Of a DNA stretch of 64,000 nt, positions 1 through 8,167 are shown piece by piece (positions within the stretch are counted from its first letter, which is position 1; every line of letters begins with the position of its first letter). The stretch spans positions 310,001 to 374,000 of the forward strand of contig NZ_JAGGPH010000009.1 of the NCBI RefSeq assembly GCF_018613895.1, read 5' to 3'. The notes below the pieces were generated by a model that had not been told where the DNA came from, made no database searches, and saw only the letters and a list, made by a program, of their open reading frames with translations. This DNA is from Curtobacterium sp. ISL-83 (GTDB taxonomy: Bacteria > Actinomycetota > Actinomycetes > Actinomycetales > Microbacteriaceae). The translations under genes were made by a program, and so were the position numbers.

Positions 1-78
1 TCCGACAACGACCGCCCCGGGACCCGGCGACTTGTCCACAGGGCCCGCGGCGGACCCGGAGATGTCCTCGGCCGCCGC

Positions 79-84
79 TAGCGT
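79..84 (+). promoter_or_regulatory. -10 element of leaderless sbcD promoter
   Basis: TAGCGT lies six bases before the sbcD ATG at 91, so transcription would begin at or next to the start codon. No Shine-Dalgarno sequence is present and no convincing -35 is visible. The same TANNNT-N6/7-start arrangement recurs at many genes in the window. Confidence 0.45.
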
Positions 85-90
85 GACGGC

Positions 91-1254
91 ATGCGCATCC
101 TGCACACCGGCGACTGGCACCTCGGTCGCACACTGCTGGGTGCCGACCTCCTCGAGCACCAATCGGCCTTCGCGGACTTCCTGGTGGACCTCGTCCGGGA
201 GTGCGGTGTCGACCTCGTCGTGATCGCTGGCGACGTCTACGACCGGGCGATCCCGCCGGTCGACGCCGTCCGCACGCTCTCGCGGACGCTGGAACGCCTC
301 GCCGAGACCACGACGGTCGTGCTCACCCCTGGCAACCACGACTCAGCGGCGCGACTCGGCTTCGGAGCCGGGGTCATGGGGTCCCGTGTCCGGATCCTCG
401 CCGAACCGACGGGCGTCGCCGACCCCGTCCTCATCGACGACGACCACGGCACCGTCGCGGTGTACGGCATCCCGTACCTCCACCCGGACCTGACGCGGTA
501 CGCCCTCGCGACGGTGCCCGACGAGCCGCTCGCCCGGTCGCACCAGGCCGTGGTCGGAGCCGCCATGGACCGTGTTCGTGCCGACCTCGGGGCCCGCCCG
601 GGCGCGCGGAGCATCGTCGTGGCCCACGCCTTCGTCGGCGGCGCCGAGCCGAGCGACAGTGAGCAGGACATCCGTGTCGGGGGTGTCGACATGGTCTCGG
701 CGTCCGTGTTCGAGGGCATCGACTACGTCGCGCTCGGCCACCTGCACGGACCCCAACGGGTCGCGTCCCACGAACACATCCGGTACGCCGGGTCGCCCCT
801 GGCGTTCTCGTTCGGTGAGCGCAACCACACGAAGTCCGTGACGGTGATCGACCTCGACGCCACCGGTGCCGTCACCGTCGAGACCGTCCCGACGCCGGTG
901 CCCCGTCGACTGGTCGACGTCCGCGGCACCATCGACGAGATCGAGTCCGGCGCGTTCCGGTCCGCCGCCGACGCCTGGGTCCGCGTGGCCGTCACCGACC
1001 CGGTGCACCCCGAGCGGTTGTACGCCCGCGTGAAGGACCACTTCCCGCACGCGCTGGCGGTCACGCACGAACCCGCAGACCGGGCGGAGCGGCCCGCTGC
1101 GCACGCCGTGACCGCGACGTCGGATCCAGTCGAGGTCGCCGCCGGGTTCGTGTCCTTCGTGACCGGCGCGGCCCCCGACGACGACGAGCACGCGATCCTG
1201 ACCGAGGCGTACGAGTCCGCCGCGCTCACCCTGCACGGCGAGGGGGCGCGCTGA
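91..1254 (+). CDS. sbcD: Exonuclease SbcD, nuclease subunit of SbcCD
   Basis: This 387-residue protein is the Mre11-type metallophosphoesterase subunit of SbcCD, which opens DNA hairpins and trims double-strand ends together with SbcC. The Mre11 metal-binding motifs are all visible: GDWHLG at residues 7-12, AGDVYDR near 47, PGNHDS near 80, VAHAF near 175 and LGHLHG near 215. Length is normal for the family. The TGA stop shares one base with the ATG of sbcC (TGATG), so the two subunits are translationally coupled. There is no ribosome binding site, and a -10-like TAGCGT six bases upstream suggests a leaderless message. Confidence 0.95.
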   Translation: MRILHTGDWHLGRTLLGADLLEHQSAFADFLVDLVRECGVDLVVIAGDVYDRAIPPVDAVRTLSRTLERLAETTTVVLTPGNHDSAARLGFGAGVMGSRVRILAEPTGVADPVLIDDDHGTVAVYGIPYLHPDLTRYALATVPDEPLARSHQAVVGAAMDRVRADLGARPGARSIVVAHAFVGGAEPSDSEQDIRVGGVDMVSASVFEGIDYVALGHLHGPQRVASHEHIRYAGSPLAFSFGERNHTKSVTVIDLDATGAVTVETVPTPVPRRLVDVRGTIDEIESGAFRSAADAWVRVAVTDPVHPERLYARVKDHFPHALAVTHEPADRAERPAAHAVTATSDPVEVAAGFVSFVTGAAPDDDEHAILTEAYESAALTLHGEGAR

Positions 1255-4229
1255 TGTACCTGCACCGACTGGAACTCCGCGCGATCGGCCCGTACCCGGA
1301 CCTCGTGACCATCGACTTCGCGGCGCTGGCCGCCTCCGGTGTCTTCCTGCTCGAGGGACCCACCGGATCCGGGAAGTCGACGATCATCGACGCGGTGGTG
1401 TTCGCGCTGTACGGCGGACTCGCCGGTGCGGACGCGAGCACCGACCGACTGCACAGTCAGCATGCGGATCCCTCGGTCGAGCCGTACGTCGAACTCGTCT
1501 TCGAGACCGGTGCCGGGGTGTACCGGGTGCGTCGGACGCCCCAGTACGACCGTCCGAAGCAGCGCGGGTCGGGGACCGTGAAGCAACAGGCGTCCGTGCA
1601 CCTCGTCCGGCTCGCGAGCCCGTCCGACACCATCGGTGAGCCCGTCTCCGCCCGCATCCCCGAGGTAGCGCTCGAGATCGGCCGCATCATCGGACTCGAC
1701 CGGGCCCAGTTCCTGCAGACTGTGGTCCTGCCGCAGGGCGAGTTCGCCCGCTTCCTCCGCTCCCCGGGCGAGGACCGCCGGAAGCTCCTGCAATCGTTGT
1801 TCGGCACCGAGGTCTACGACCGCACGGCCGACGAACTCGCTGCCCGCCGTCGCGCCGTCCTGGCCGAGGTCGAGGGTGCCGACGCGCGGGTCCGTGACGC
1901 GATGGCACGCTTCGCCCAGGCGGCTGGTGTCGACGACGTCGACGAGGGCGGGGTCACGGCCGTCGTCGCAGGCCTGGAGGCAACGGCTGACGTCGCCGAG
2001 ACCGCTCGGCGGACCGCGGTCGACGCCTCGGCGGCCGCCGAGGCGCACCAGCGGGCGCTCACGGCCCGCGCAGCAGCGCTCGACCGTCGCACCACGCTCC
2101 TCCGGCGTCGCGCCGAGCTCGATGCGGCTGCGCCCACCGTGGACGCTGCTCGCGTCCGACTCGCGGTCGACGAGCGCGCAGCCCGGGTCGCCGTCGCCGC
2201 ACGGGGACTGGACACCGCGCGGGAGCGGGCAGCCGTGACCGCAGCGGCGGCGGAGGGACTCCGCGCGCAGCACGGCGTGACCGCGAGCGGCGCGGCACTG
2301 GTCCAGCAACGCTCGGCGATCGAGCACGACCTCGCTGCCGTCCACCACCTCGTCGCCGTCGAGGCCGACCTGCCCGCGCGGCGTCAGGCGACGGAGGCCT
2401 CGGTCGCGACGGCAGAGCGTCTCGCCGCGACACTCGTGGAACTCGACGCCGCACTCGACGCTCGACCGGCCGAGCGCTTCCGGATCGTCGAGGCAGCCCG
2501 GAGCGCCGCCGAGACCGCCACGGGAGCGGAGGCCGCGCGGCACGAGGTCGAACACGCCGAACGACTCCGAGCCGACCTGACGGCGCGCGCCACCTCGGAA
2601 CAGCGGGTCACCGACGCGGAGTCCGCCGTCGCGACGACCCGGCAGCGGGCGGAAGCCTCCCTCGCTGCCGAACAGCAGCTCCGGGAACGCCGGATCGCCG
2701 GTCTCGCGGGTGAGCTCGGTGCGGCGCTCGTTCCCGGCGACCCCTGCCCGGTGTGCGGCGCGACCGAGCACCCGGCCGTCGCCACCCCGCAGGACGGCCA
2801 CCCCACCACCGACGACATCGAGGCTGCGGCGGCCGAGGCGCGACGATCCGAGCGCGCACTCGCTGACGCGGCCACCGTCCTCGCGGTCGAGCGTGCCGAA
2901 CTCACGCGGCTCGGCACGGTGCTCGGCGACACCGACGCCGCGTCGGTCCAGGCCCTCGCGGACGCCGCAGCGTCGCGGGTGCGTGCTGCCCACGACGCAT
3001 CGGTACAGGTCCTCGACCTGGAACGACGACGGCACGCCCACGACGAGGGCACCCGCGAGCTGCAGCGGCAGCGCAACACCGTGGACATGGATCGTTCCGT
3101 GCTCCTGGCCGCCGCGGCGTCCGACTCGGAGCGCATCGACCTCGACGTCCGGACGATCCGGGCCGCGACCGATCGGTTGTCGGTGCACCTCGAGGACCGT
3201 CCGGCGACGCTCGGGCTCGCCGTCGAGCGGCTCGACGTGCTCCTCGGCACCTGGCGCGCCGTCTCCGACGCCGACGACTCGGCAGCGGTGGCGCAACGCG
3301 GCCTGAGCGAGCGCGCCCAGGAGGTCGAACGCGTCCTCGCCGACCAGGGGTTCACGGACGTCGCGACCGCGCGCGAGGGGGTCCTGGACCCCCGAGACGC
3401 CGAGCGCCTGCGGGCTGAGGTCACCGCCGCCGACCGTGAGCGTGCCGTGGTGGACGACGGTCTCACCGAACCGGCGGTCGTCGCGGCTGCCGGGGACGCT
3501 GCGGACCTGCTCGACGTCGAGGGCGGCCGATTGGCCGCCGAGGCCGCCGTGCGTGCGGCCGACGACGCCACCCGCGTCGCGGTCACCGCGAGTGACCGTG
3601 CGAAGGCGGCGCGCACCTGTGCGAGCGAGGTCGACCGGGCGCTCCGGGCACGCGACGACATCTCCGCGCGCAGCCGGGCCGTGGTCCGCCTCGCCGACAT
3701 CGCGAACGGTGCGACCGCGGTCAACCCGGCGGGGATCACCCTCGGAACCTACGTGCTCATGCGACGGTTCGAGGACGTGGTCGCGGCGGCGAACGACCGG
3801 TTGCGGGGGATGCTCGCTGGGCGGTTCGCGCTGCAGACCTCCGACGAACGCGAGTCGGGGTCGCGTGCGCGGCGGACCGGTCTCGCGCTGGCCATCCGGG
3901 ACCACACGACGGACACCGTCCGGGACCCCCGGAGCCTGTCCGGCGGCGAGACCTTCACGGTGTCGCTGTGCTTGGCGCTCGGTCTCGCCGACGTGGTGCA
4001 GGCCGAGGCCGGCGGCGTGTCGCTCGGGACGCTGTTCGTGGACGAGGGGTTCGGCACCCTCGACCCGGAGGCGCTCGACGAGGTCATCGGGCAGCTGTCA
4101 CGGCTGACCGCAGGCGGTCGACAGGTCGGCATCGTGAGCCACGTGGAGGAGCTGAAGACGCGGATCCCCGAGCGGATCGCGGTGCGGCGGACGGCGTCCG
4201 GCGCATCCCGTCTGACCACGACGGTCTGA
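1254..4229 (+). CDS. sbcC: Exonuclease SbcC, ATPase subunit of SbcCD
   Basis: A 991-residue SMC/Rad50-like ATPase that partners SbcD in processing DNA ends and palindromes. The Walker A motif GPTGSGKS is at residues 35-42. Long Ala/Arg/Glu-rich coiled-coil arms flank a zinc hook CPVC at about residues 498-501. The ABC signature LSGGETF is near residue 897 and the Walker B region LFVDEGFGTLD near 927. The start overlaps the sbcD stop by one base. The stop codon is followed immediately by a 170-bp GCCGAC-type repeat. Long open frames on the opposite strand here are shadows of GC-rich codon use. Confidence 0.95.
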   Translation: MYLHRLELRAIGPYPDLVTIDFAALAASGVFLLEGPTGSGKSTIIDAVVFALYGGLAGADASTDRLHSQHADPSVEPYVELVFETGAGVYRVRRTPQYDRPKQRGSGTVKQQASVHLVRLASPSDTIGEPVSARIPEVALEIGRIIGLDRAQFLQTVVLPQGEFARFLRSPGEDRRKLLQSLFGTEVYDRTADELAARRRAVLAEVEGADARVRDAMARFAQAAGVDDVDEGGVTAVVAGLEATADVAETARRTAVDASAAAEAHQRALTARAAALDRRTTLLRRRAELDAAAPTVDAARVRLAVDERAARVAVAARGLDTARERAAVTAAAAEGLRAQHGVTASGAALVQQRSAIEHDLAAVHHLVAVEADLPARRQATEASVATAERLAATLVELDAALDARPAERFRIVEAARSAAETATGAEAARHEVEHAERLRADLTARATSEQRVTDAESAVATTRQRAEASLAAEQQLRERRIAGLAGELGAALVPGDPCPVCGATEHPAVATPQDGHPTTDDIEAAAAEARRSERALADAATVLAVERAELTRLGTVLGDTDAASVQALADAAASRVRAAHDASVQVLDLERRRHAHDEGTRELQRQRNTVDMDRSVLLAAAASDSERIDLDVRTIRAATDRLSVHLEDRPATLGLAVERLDVLLGTWRAVSDADDSAAVAQRGLSERAQEVERVLADQGFTDVATAREGVLDPRDAERLRAEVTAADRERAVVDDGLTEPAVVAAAGDAADLLDVEGGRLAAEAAVRAADDATRVAVTASDRAKAARTCASEVDRALRARDDISARSRAVVRLADIANGATAVNPAGITLGTYVLMRRFEDVVAAANDRLRGMLAGRFALQTSDERESGSRARRTGLALAIRDHTTDTVRDPRSLSGGETFTVSLCLALGLADVVQAEAGGVSLGTLFVDEGFGTLDPEALDEVIGQLSRLTAGGRQVGIVSHVEELKTRIPERIAVRRTASGASRLTTTV

Positions 4230-4400
<171 letters not shown>

Positions 4401-4401
4401 G

Positions 4402-4578
4402 CTACGGCGACGGCGCCGTGCTCACCGTGCCGTCCGGCGGCGGCAGGATGTCCGCCGCCACCCAGGGGAACACCCACGTGAACAGGACGTACACGATCGC
4501 CGCGAGCAGCACCAGCAACTCGAGCACCTTGAGGACGGTCGGGCCGGGCAACAGCCGCCAGACGAACGGGAAGATCAC
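4402..4578 (-). CDS. Small single-span membrane protein downstream of sortase
   Basis: A 58-residue protein with one clear membrane segment (VLELLVLLAAIVYVLFTWVF) and a short polar, Pro-rich tail. Its GTG start overlaps the sortase TGA (GTGA, 4575-4578), so it is translated together with the sortase gene. I have seen similar tiny proteins behind class E sortases in actinobacteria and infer a role with the sortase at the membrane, but the family has no assigned function. A longer frame exists upstream within sortase coding sequence; the coupled GTG is the better start. Confidence 0.75.
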   Translation of the reverse strand: MIFPFVWRLLPGPTVLKVLELLVLLAAIVYVLFTWVFPWVAADILPPPDGTVSTAPSP

Positions 4579-5390
4579 TTGGCGGTCTCCGAGAGTTCCT
4601 TCGGGGTGCCCTCGGACACGGGCATCCAGTAGTCCATCTTCGCGTGCACGACGAAGCGCTCCTTCGCGGACCACATCGGGTGGCACGCGGTCAGGGTCAG
4701 CCAGCGATCGCTCGCCCCGGGCGTGACACCGGGCTTGTTCGGCACGGGTGCGATGGTCTCGATGTGGTCGGGTGTGACGATCTGCGAGTCCGTCACCTTG
4801 TAGACGTACCAGGTGTCGAACTTGGTCTTCGCGTCCGTCACCCGGACCACGACGGCGTCGCCCGGCTTCAGGTCGGCGATCTGGTTGAGCGGCTTGCCGT
4901 AGGTCACACGGTGCCCGGCGACCGCGAAGTTCCCCTGCGCACCCGGCATCGCGGTGCCCTGGTAGTGGCCGAGGCCGATCGTGTTGAGGACCTTCTCACG
5001 ATCCGTGCCCTCGCCGATGGGACGGTCGTAGTCCTTGCCGAAGCGCGGGATCTGCATCGTGCCGAACACCGACGTGATGTTCGGTGGTTCGTGCAACACG
5101 GGGGCCGCTCCGCGGTGTTCGACCGCGCCGGCCTTCTTCGGCGGGTCGTGCTGCTGGAGGCCCGCGACGAGCTTGGTCTGCTCGCTCACGGCGACGACGT
5201 CGGTCCACCAGGCCGTCCACAGGACGTACAGGCCCGTGCCGGCACCGGCGATGATCAGGAGTTCGGCGAGGAGCGAGACGAGCACGCCGCCGACGGTCTG
5301 TCGCCGCCGTGCCGGACGCCCGGGAGGCACACCCGTCGGTCCGTCGTCGCGCTCGCCCCCGCGAGACGGAAGGGTGTCGTGTGCGGTCAC
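4575..5390 (-). CDS. Class E sortase
   Basis: A 271-residue sortase: a membrane-anchored cysteine transpeptidase that attaches surface proteins to the cell wall. Residues from about 30 to 55 form an uncleaved N-terminal signal anchor. The catalytic Cys is in TLTACHP, with the following Arg about seven residues on (SAKER), and the catalytic His is in AVAGHRV. The TLTACHP context is typical of class E, the housekeeping sortase of high-GC actinobacteria. I chose the GTG at 5390 because AGGAG sits four bases upstream; an ATG further upstream has no such site. The gene is divergent from the acetyltransferase at 5486. Confidence 0.9.
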   Translation of the reverse strand: MTAHDTLPSRGGERDDGPTGVPPGRPARRRQTVGGVLVSLLAELLIIAGAGTGLYVLWTAWWTDVVAVSEQTKLVAGLQQHDPPKKAGAVEHRGAAPVLHEPPNITSVFGTMQIPRFGKDYDRPIGEGTDREKVLNTIGLGHYQGTAMPGAQGNFAVAGHRVTYGKPLNQIADLKPGDAVVVRVTDAKTKFDTWYVYKVTDSQIVTPDHIETIAPVPNKPGVTPGASDRWLTLTACHPMWSAKERFVVHAKMDYWMPVSEGTPKELSETAK

Positions 5391-5473
5391 GTGGCTCCTG
5401 ATCAGGGAAGGTGGTCGGACAGGTCTATCAGACCATGACGAACAGCCGGTGACGACGTTCTCCACAGGACCGT

Positions 5474-5479
5474 TACCGT
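5474..5479 (+). promoter_or_regulatory. -10-like element before ypeA-like gene
   Basis: TACCGT is six bases before the ATG at 5486. The six intervening bases are GAGGAG, so the element could equally be chance beside a real ribosome binding site. Confidence 0.3.
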
Positions 5480-5485
5480 GAGGAG

Positions 5486-5923
5486 ATGCAGCACGTGCTC
5501 CGGCCCTTCGCCGATGCCGACACCGAGGCCGTCGTCGCCCTGTGGGAGGCCGCCGGTCTCGTCCGCCCCTGGAACGATCCGCGCCGTGACATCGCCCGCA
5601 AGCGGTCCGTGCAGCCCGAGCTCTTCCTGGTCGCGGAGGACCTCGACGACCCGCAGCGCGCCGTGGTCGGCGTCGGCATGGCCGGGTACGACGGACACCG
5701 CGGGTGGGTCAACTACCTGGCGGTGCGGCCGGACCTGCAGGGCTCCGGCCTCGGGCGGGCGTTCATGACGGAGTTCGAGCGACTGCTCACCGCCCTCGGA
5801 TGCCCGAAGCTCAACCTGCAGGTGCGGTCGGGGAACGAGCAGGTCATCGACTTCTACCGGGCACTCGGGTACGCACCGGACGACACGGTGTCCCTCGGCA
5901 AGCGGCTCATCCCCGACGACTGA
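5486..5923 (+). CDS. GNAT acetyltransferase, YpeA type
   Basis: A 145-residue GNAT-family N-acetyltransferase resembling E. coli YpeA. The acetyl-CoA-binding motif A appears as VRPDLQGSGLGRAF at about residues 80-93. The C-terminal half (KLNLQVR, FYRALGY, GKRLIPDD) follows the YpeA pattern closely. Length equals the family norm. GAGGAG directly precedes the ATG. The acceptor is unknown for this family. The downstream gap to 6003 holds only short CGTGACCnGGCG direct repeats. Confidence 0.88.
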   Translation: MQHVLRPFADADTEAVVALWEAAGLVRPWNDPRRDIARKRSVQPELFLVAEDLDDPQRAVVGVGMAGYDGHRGWVNYLAVRPDLQGSGLGRAFMTEFERLLTALGCPKLNLQVRSGNEQVIDFYRALGYAPDDTVSLGKRLIPDD

Positions 5924-6002
5924 CCCGGCACGTGACCGGGCGCGTGACCCGGCGCCGTGATCGGGCGCGTGACCCGACGCCGGACCCGGGGGGCGATCCG
6001 CG

Positions 6003-7007
6003 TCACGCCAGGGCCAGCCCGATCGACGCCGCCACCGCCAGCGCGATCCCGGCACCCTGCACCACCGTCAACCGTTCCCGCAGCACGACCCCGGCGAGCA
6101 CGACCGTGCCGATCGGGTACAGCGCGTTGAGGACGCTCATCACCGGCAGGGTCAACGGGCCGTCACCCGAGCGCAGGCCCGCCTGGATGAACACGTTCGC
6201 CAGCGCGTCGGACACCCCGCAGGCGACGACGACCAGCACCAGCCGCACCGGCCAGCGGCCGGCGCCAGCCGGGCGACGCGCACCCGCAACCGCACCCGAA
6301 CCCGAACCCGAACCCGCACCAGCGCCAGCACCAGAACCAGCGCCAGCACCCGCACCACCGTCAGCCGACGGACCGGCGTCCACCGCGCCTCCCGTCCGTC
6401 GCCGCGCCACCATCCCCGACACCACGGCCGCCGTCCCCAGCAGCACCGCCTGCAACACCCGCGCGACCACCAGCGGGACGACTCCGGAGTCCGCTGGCGT
6501 CGCGTCGTAGGCGAGCACGATGCCCCCGAACCCACACCCGGCGACCACGGCGGCGACCAGGCCACGCAACGTCAGCCGAGCACCGGAGGCGTCCCGCACC
6601 GACGCGACCAGCACCACCGCGACCAGTGCGACGACCAGGGCGACGATCGCGAGCGGCGACAGCACGGTGCCCCGCACGACCGAGACGAGCACCGGCACGG
6701 CCGCCGCGAACACCGCGGTCACCGGAGACAGCACGCTCATCGGTCCGATGGCGAGCGCGGCGTACAGCAGGAGCACGCCGACGCAGCCGGAGAGTCCCGC
6801 GGCGCTGCCCCACAGCAGCGCCTCCCGTGACCACGTTCCGCCGAAGACCGCCAGCCCCACCGCCAACGGCAGGATCCCGATCGCAGCGGCGGTGGCCGCG
6901 ACGGTCACCGCACGGAGGCGGCGCGACGCCAACCCGCCGAGGAAGTCGGCGAAGCCGTAGACGAGGGCTCCGGCCAAGCCGAGGACGACGGTGATCACGG
7001 CACCCAT
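6003..7007 (-). CDS. EamA/DMT-family permease
   Basis: A 334-residue integral membrane protein with about ten predicted helices arranged as two EamA repeats, the layout of drug/metabolite transporters. The substrate is not predictable. Between the repeats, about residues 215-245, there is a Gly/Ala/Ser-rich low-complexity insert encoded by near-repetitive GCACCAGCGCCAGCACC-type sequence, which is unusual for the family and probably a flexible cytoplasmic linker that expanded by slippage. It is divergent from the CPBP protease gene 26 bp away. Confidence 0.82.
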   Translation of the reverse strand: MGAVITVVLGLAGALVYGFADFLGGLASRRLRAVTVAATAAAIGILPLAVGLAVFGGTWSREALLWGSAAGLSGCVGVLLLYAALAIGPMSVLSPVTAVFAAAVPVLVSVVRGTVLSPLAIVALVVALVAVVLVASVRDASGARLTLRGLVAAVVAGCGFGGIVLAYDATPADSGVVPLVVARVLQAVLLGTAAVVSGMVARRRTGGAVDAGPSADGGAGAGAGSGAGAGAGSGSGSGAVAGARRPAGAGRWPVRLVLVVVACGVSDALANVFIQAGLRSGDGPLTLPVMSVLNALYPIGTVVLAGVVLRERLTVVQGAGIALAVAASIGLALA

Positions 7008-7021
7008 CCTGCCCCGCCCGG

Positions 7022-7027
7022 TAGCCT
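7022..7027 (+). promoter_or_regulatory. -10 element of leaderless CPBP gene promoter
   Basis: TAGCCT is six bases before the GTG at 7034. No ribosome binding site lies between, so a leaderless message is likely. Confidence 0.45.
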
Positions 7028-7033
7028 GCGCAC

Positions 7034-8158
7034 GTGAGCGTTCCCTACACCCGTCTGCCCCGTGTCGACGCGCGCTGGCGGTGGTGGCGTCCGCTCGTCG
7101 CCCTCGCGTTCCTCGCCGGCTGGTACGTCGCCTCGCAGTTCGCGATCGCGGCGGCGTACTTCATCCCGATCGGTGCGACCCAGGGAGCGCAGGGTCTGGT
7201 CGACCTCCAGCACCGTCTCACCTCCGGCCTGCTCGACCCGACCGACCCGCTCGTGCTGTCGCTGTCGCTCGTGTCGCTCGTGGTGCTGCTGCCGGGGATC
7301 CTGCTCGCGATGAAGGTGGCGCGGATCGGACCGGCGAACATCCTGTCGTCGACGCGGTTCCGGGTCCGCTGGCGGTGGGCCGCGTGGTGCCTGCTGCCGA
7401 CGGTCCTCATCTCCGTCGTGATGTTCTTCTTCCAGGCAGCGGGGATGTTCACGCTCGCGGGGGGCCTCCGCTGGAACACCGCCGACATCGGGCAGTCCAC
7501 GGTGACCCTGACGACGCTGACCATCACGATCGTCCTGGTCCTGGTGCTCGTGCCGTTCCAGGCCGCCGCCGAGGAGTACATCTTCCGCGGGTTCCTGATG
7601 CAGACGATCGGGTCGTGGATCCCGCTCCGCCGGCTCGGCACCGTGATCGCGGTGCTCGTGTCGACCGTGGTGTTCGCGCTCCTGCACATCCCGAACGGCT
7701 ACAACGTGTGGGGCATCCTCGACGTCGGGTCCTTCGGCCTGGTCGCGGCGATCATCGTCCTCCGGACCGGCGGACTCGAGGCGACGGTCCTCCAGCACGC
7801 GTTCAACAACATCCTGATCTTCGTGATGCAGGCCCCGGGCTGGTCGGGGATCGACCTGTCGTCGTCGGACGGCACCTGGCAGGGCTGGCTCCTCACGCTC
7901 GCGACCTCCCTGGCGTACTGGGGCATGATCGAGGTGCTCGCGACGTGGCGTCGGCTCGACCGACGGTTCGCGGGACACGAGGCACCGCGGTTCCGCGGTT
8001 CCGTGCCGGTCTGGGCAGGCGGGCACCGCTGGATCCGGCCGGGAGGCACGGGCTGGGACGGCGCACCGGTCCGGGACGACGGGGTGGTCACCCCGCGGTC
8101 GACTGTGGACGGTGGAGCGGCTGTGGAACGTGGGGTGGGTGTCGCCCGCCGCCCGTAG
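7034..8158 (+). CDS. CPBP family intramembrane glutamic protease
   Basis: A 374-residue multi-span membrane protein with the CPBP (CAAX protease/bacteriocin-processing) signature. Motif 1 AAAEEYIFRG supplies the paired catalytic glutamates and Arg. Motif 2 follows at FALLHIPNGYN, and motif 3 at QHAFNNI. The C-terminal ~70 residues are Gly/Arg/Val-rich and probably cytoplasmic and disordered. Bacterial members cleave membrane proteins or take part in bacteriocin self-immunity; the substrate here is unknown. The start is GTG with a leaderless-type promoter. Confidence 0.88.
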   Translation: MSVPYTRLPRVDARWRWWRPLVALAFLAGWYVASQFAIAAAYFIPIGATQGAQGLVDLQHRLTSGLLDPTDPLVLSLSLVSLVVLLPGILLAMKVARIGPANILSSTRFRVRWRWAAWCLLPTVLISVVMFFFQAAGMFTLAGGLRWNTADIGQSTVTLTTLTITIVLVLVLVPFQAAAEEYIFRGFLMQTIGSWIPLRRLGTVIAVLVSTVVFALLHIPNGYNVWGILDVGSFGLVAAIIVLRTGGLEATVLQHAFNNILIFVMQAPGWSGIDLSSSDGTWQGWLLTLATSLAYWGMIEVLATWRRLDRRFAGHEAPRFRGSVPVWAGGHRWIRPGGTGWDGAPVRDDGVVTPRSTVDGGAAVERGVGVARRP

Positions 8159-8161
8159 GCT
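8156..8161 (+). promoter_or_regulatory. Possible -10 element of recQ
   Basis: TAGGCT is six bases before the recQ ATG at 8168, matching the leaderless pattern seen elsewhere. Its TAG is also the stop codon of the CPBP gene, so it may be coincidental; the GGGGG between it and the ATG could act as a weak ribosome binding site. Confidence 0.33.
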
Positions 8162-8167
8162 CGGGGG

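Noticed and set aside
723..3905. A 1060-codon minus-strand open frame opposite sbcCD
   Set aside because: Arg/Gly/Asp-rich translation with no motif, entirely antisense to well-supported sbcD and sbcC. Long antisense frames are expected at this GC content.
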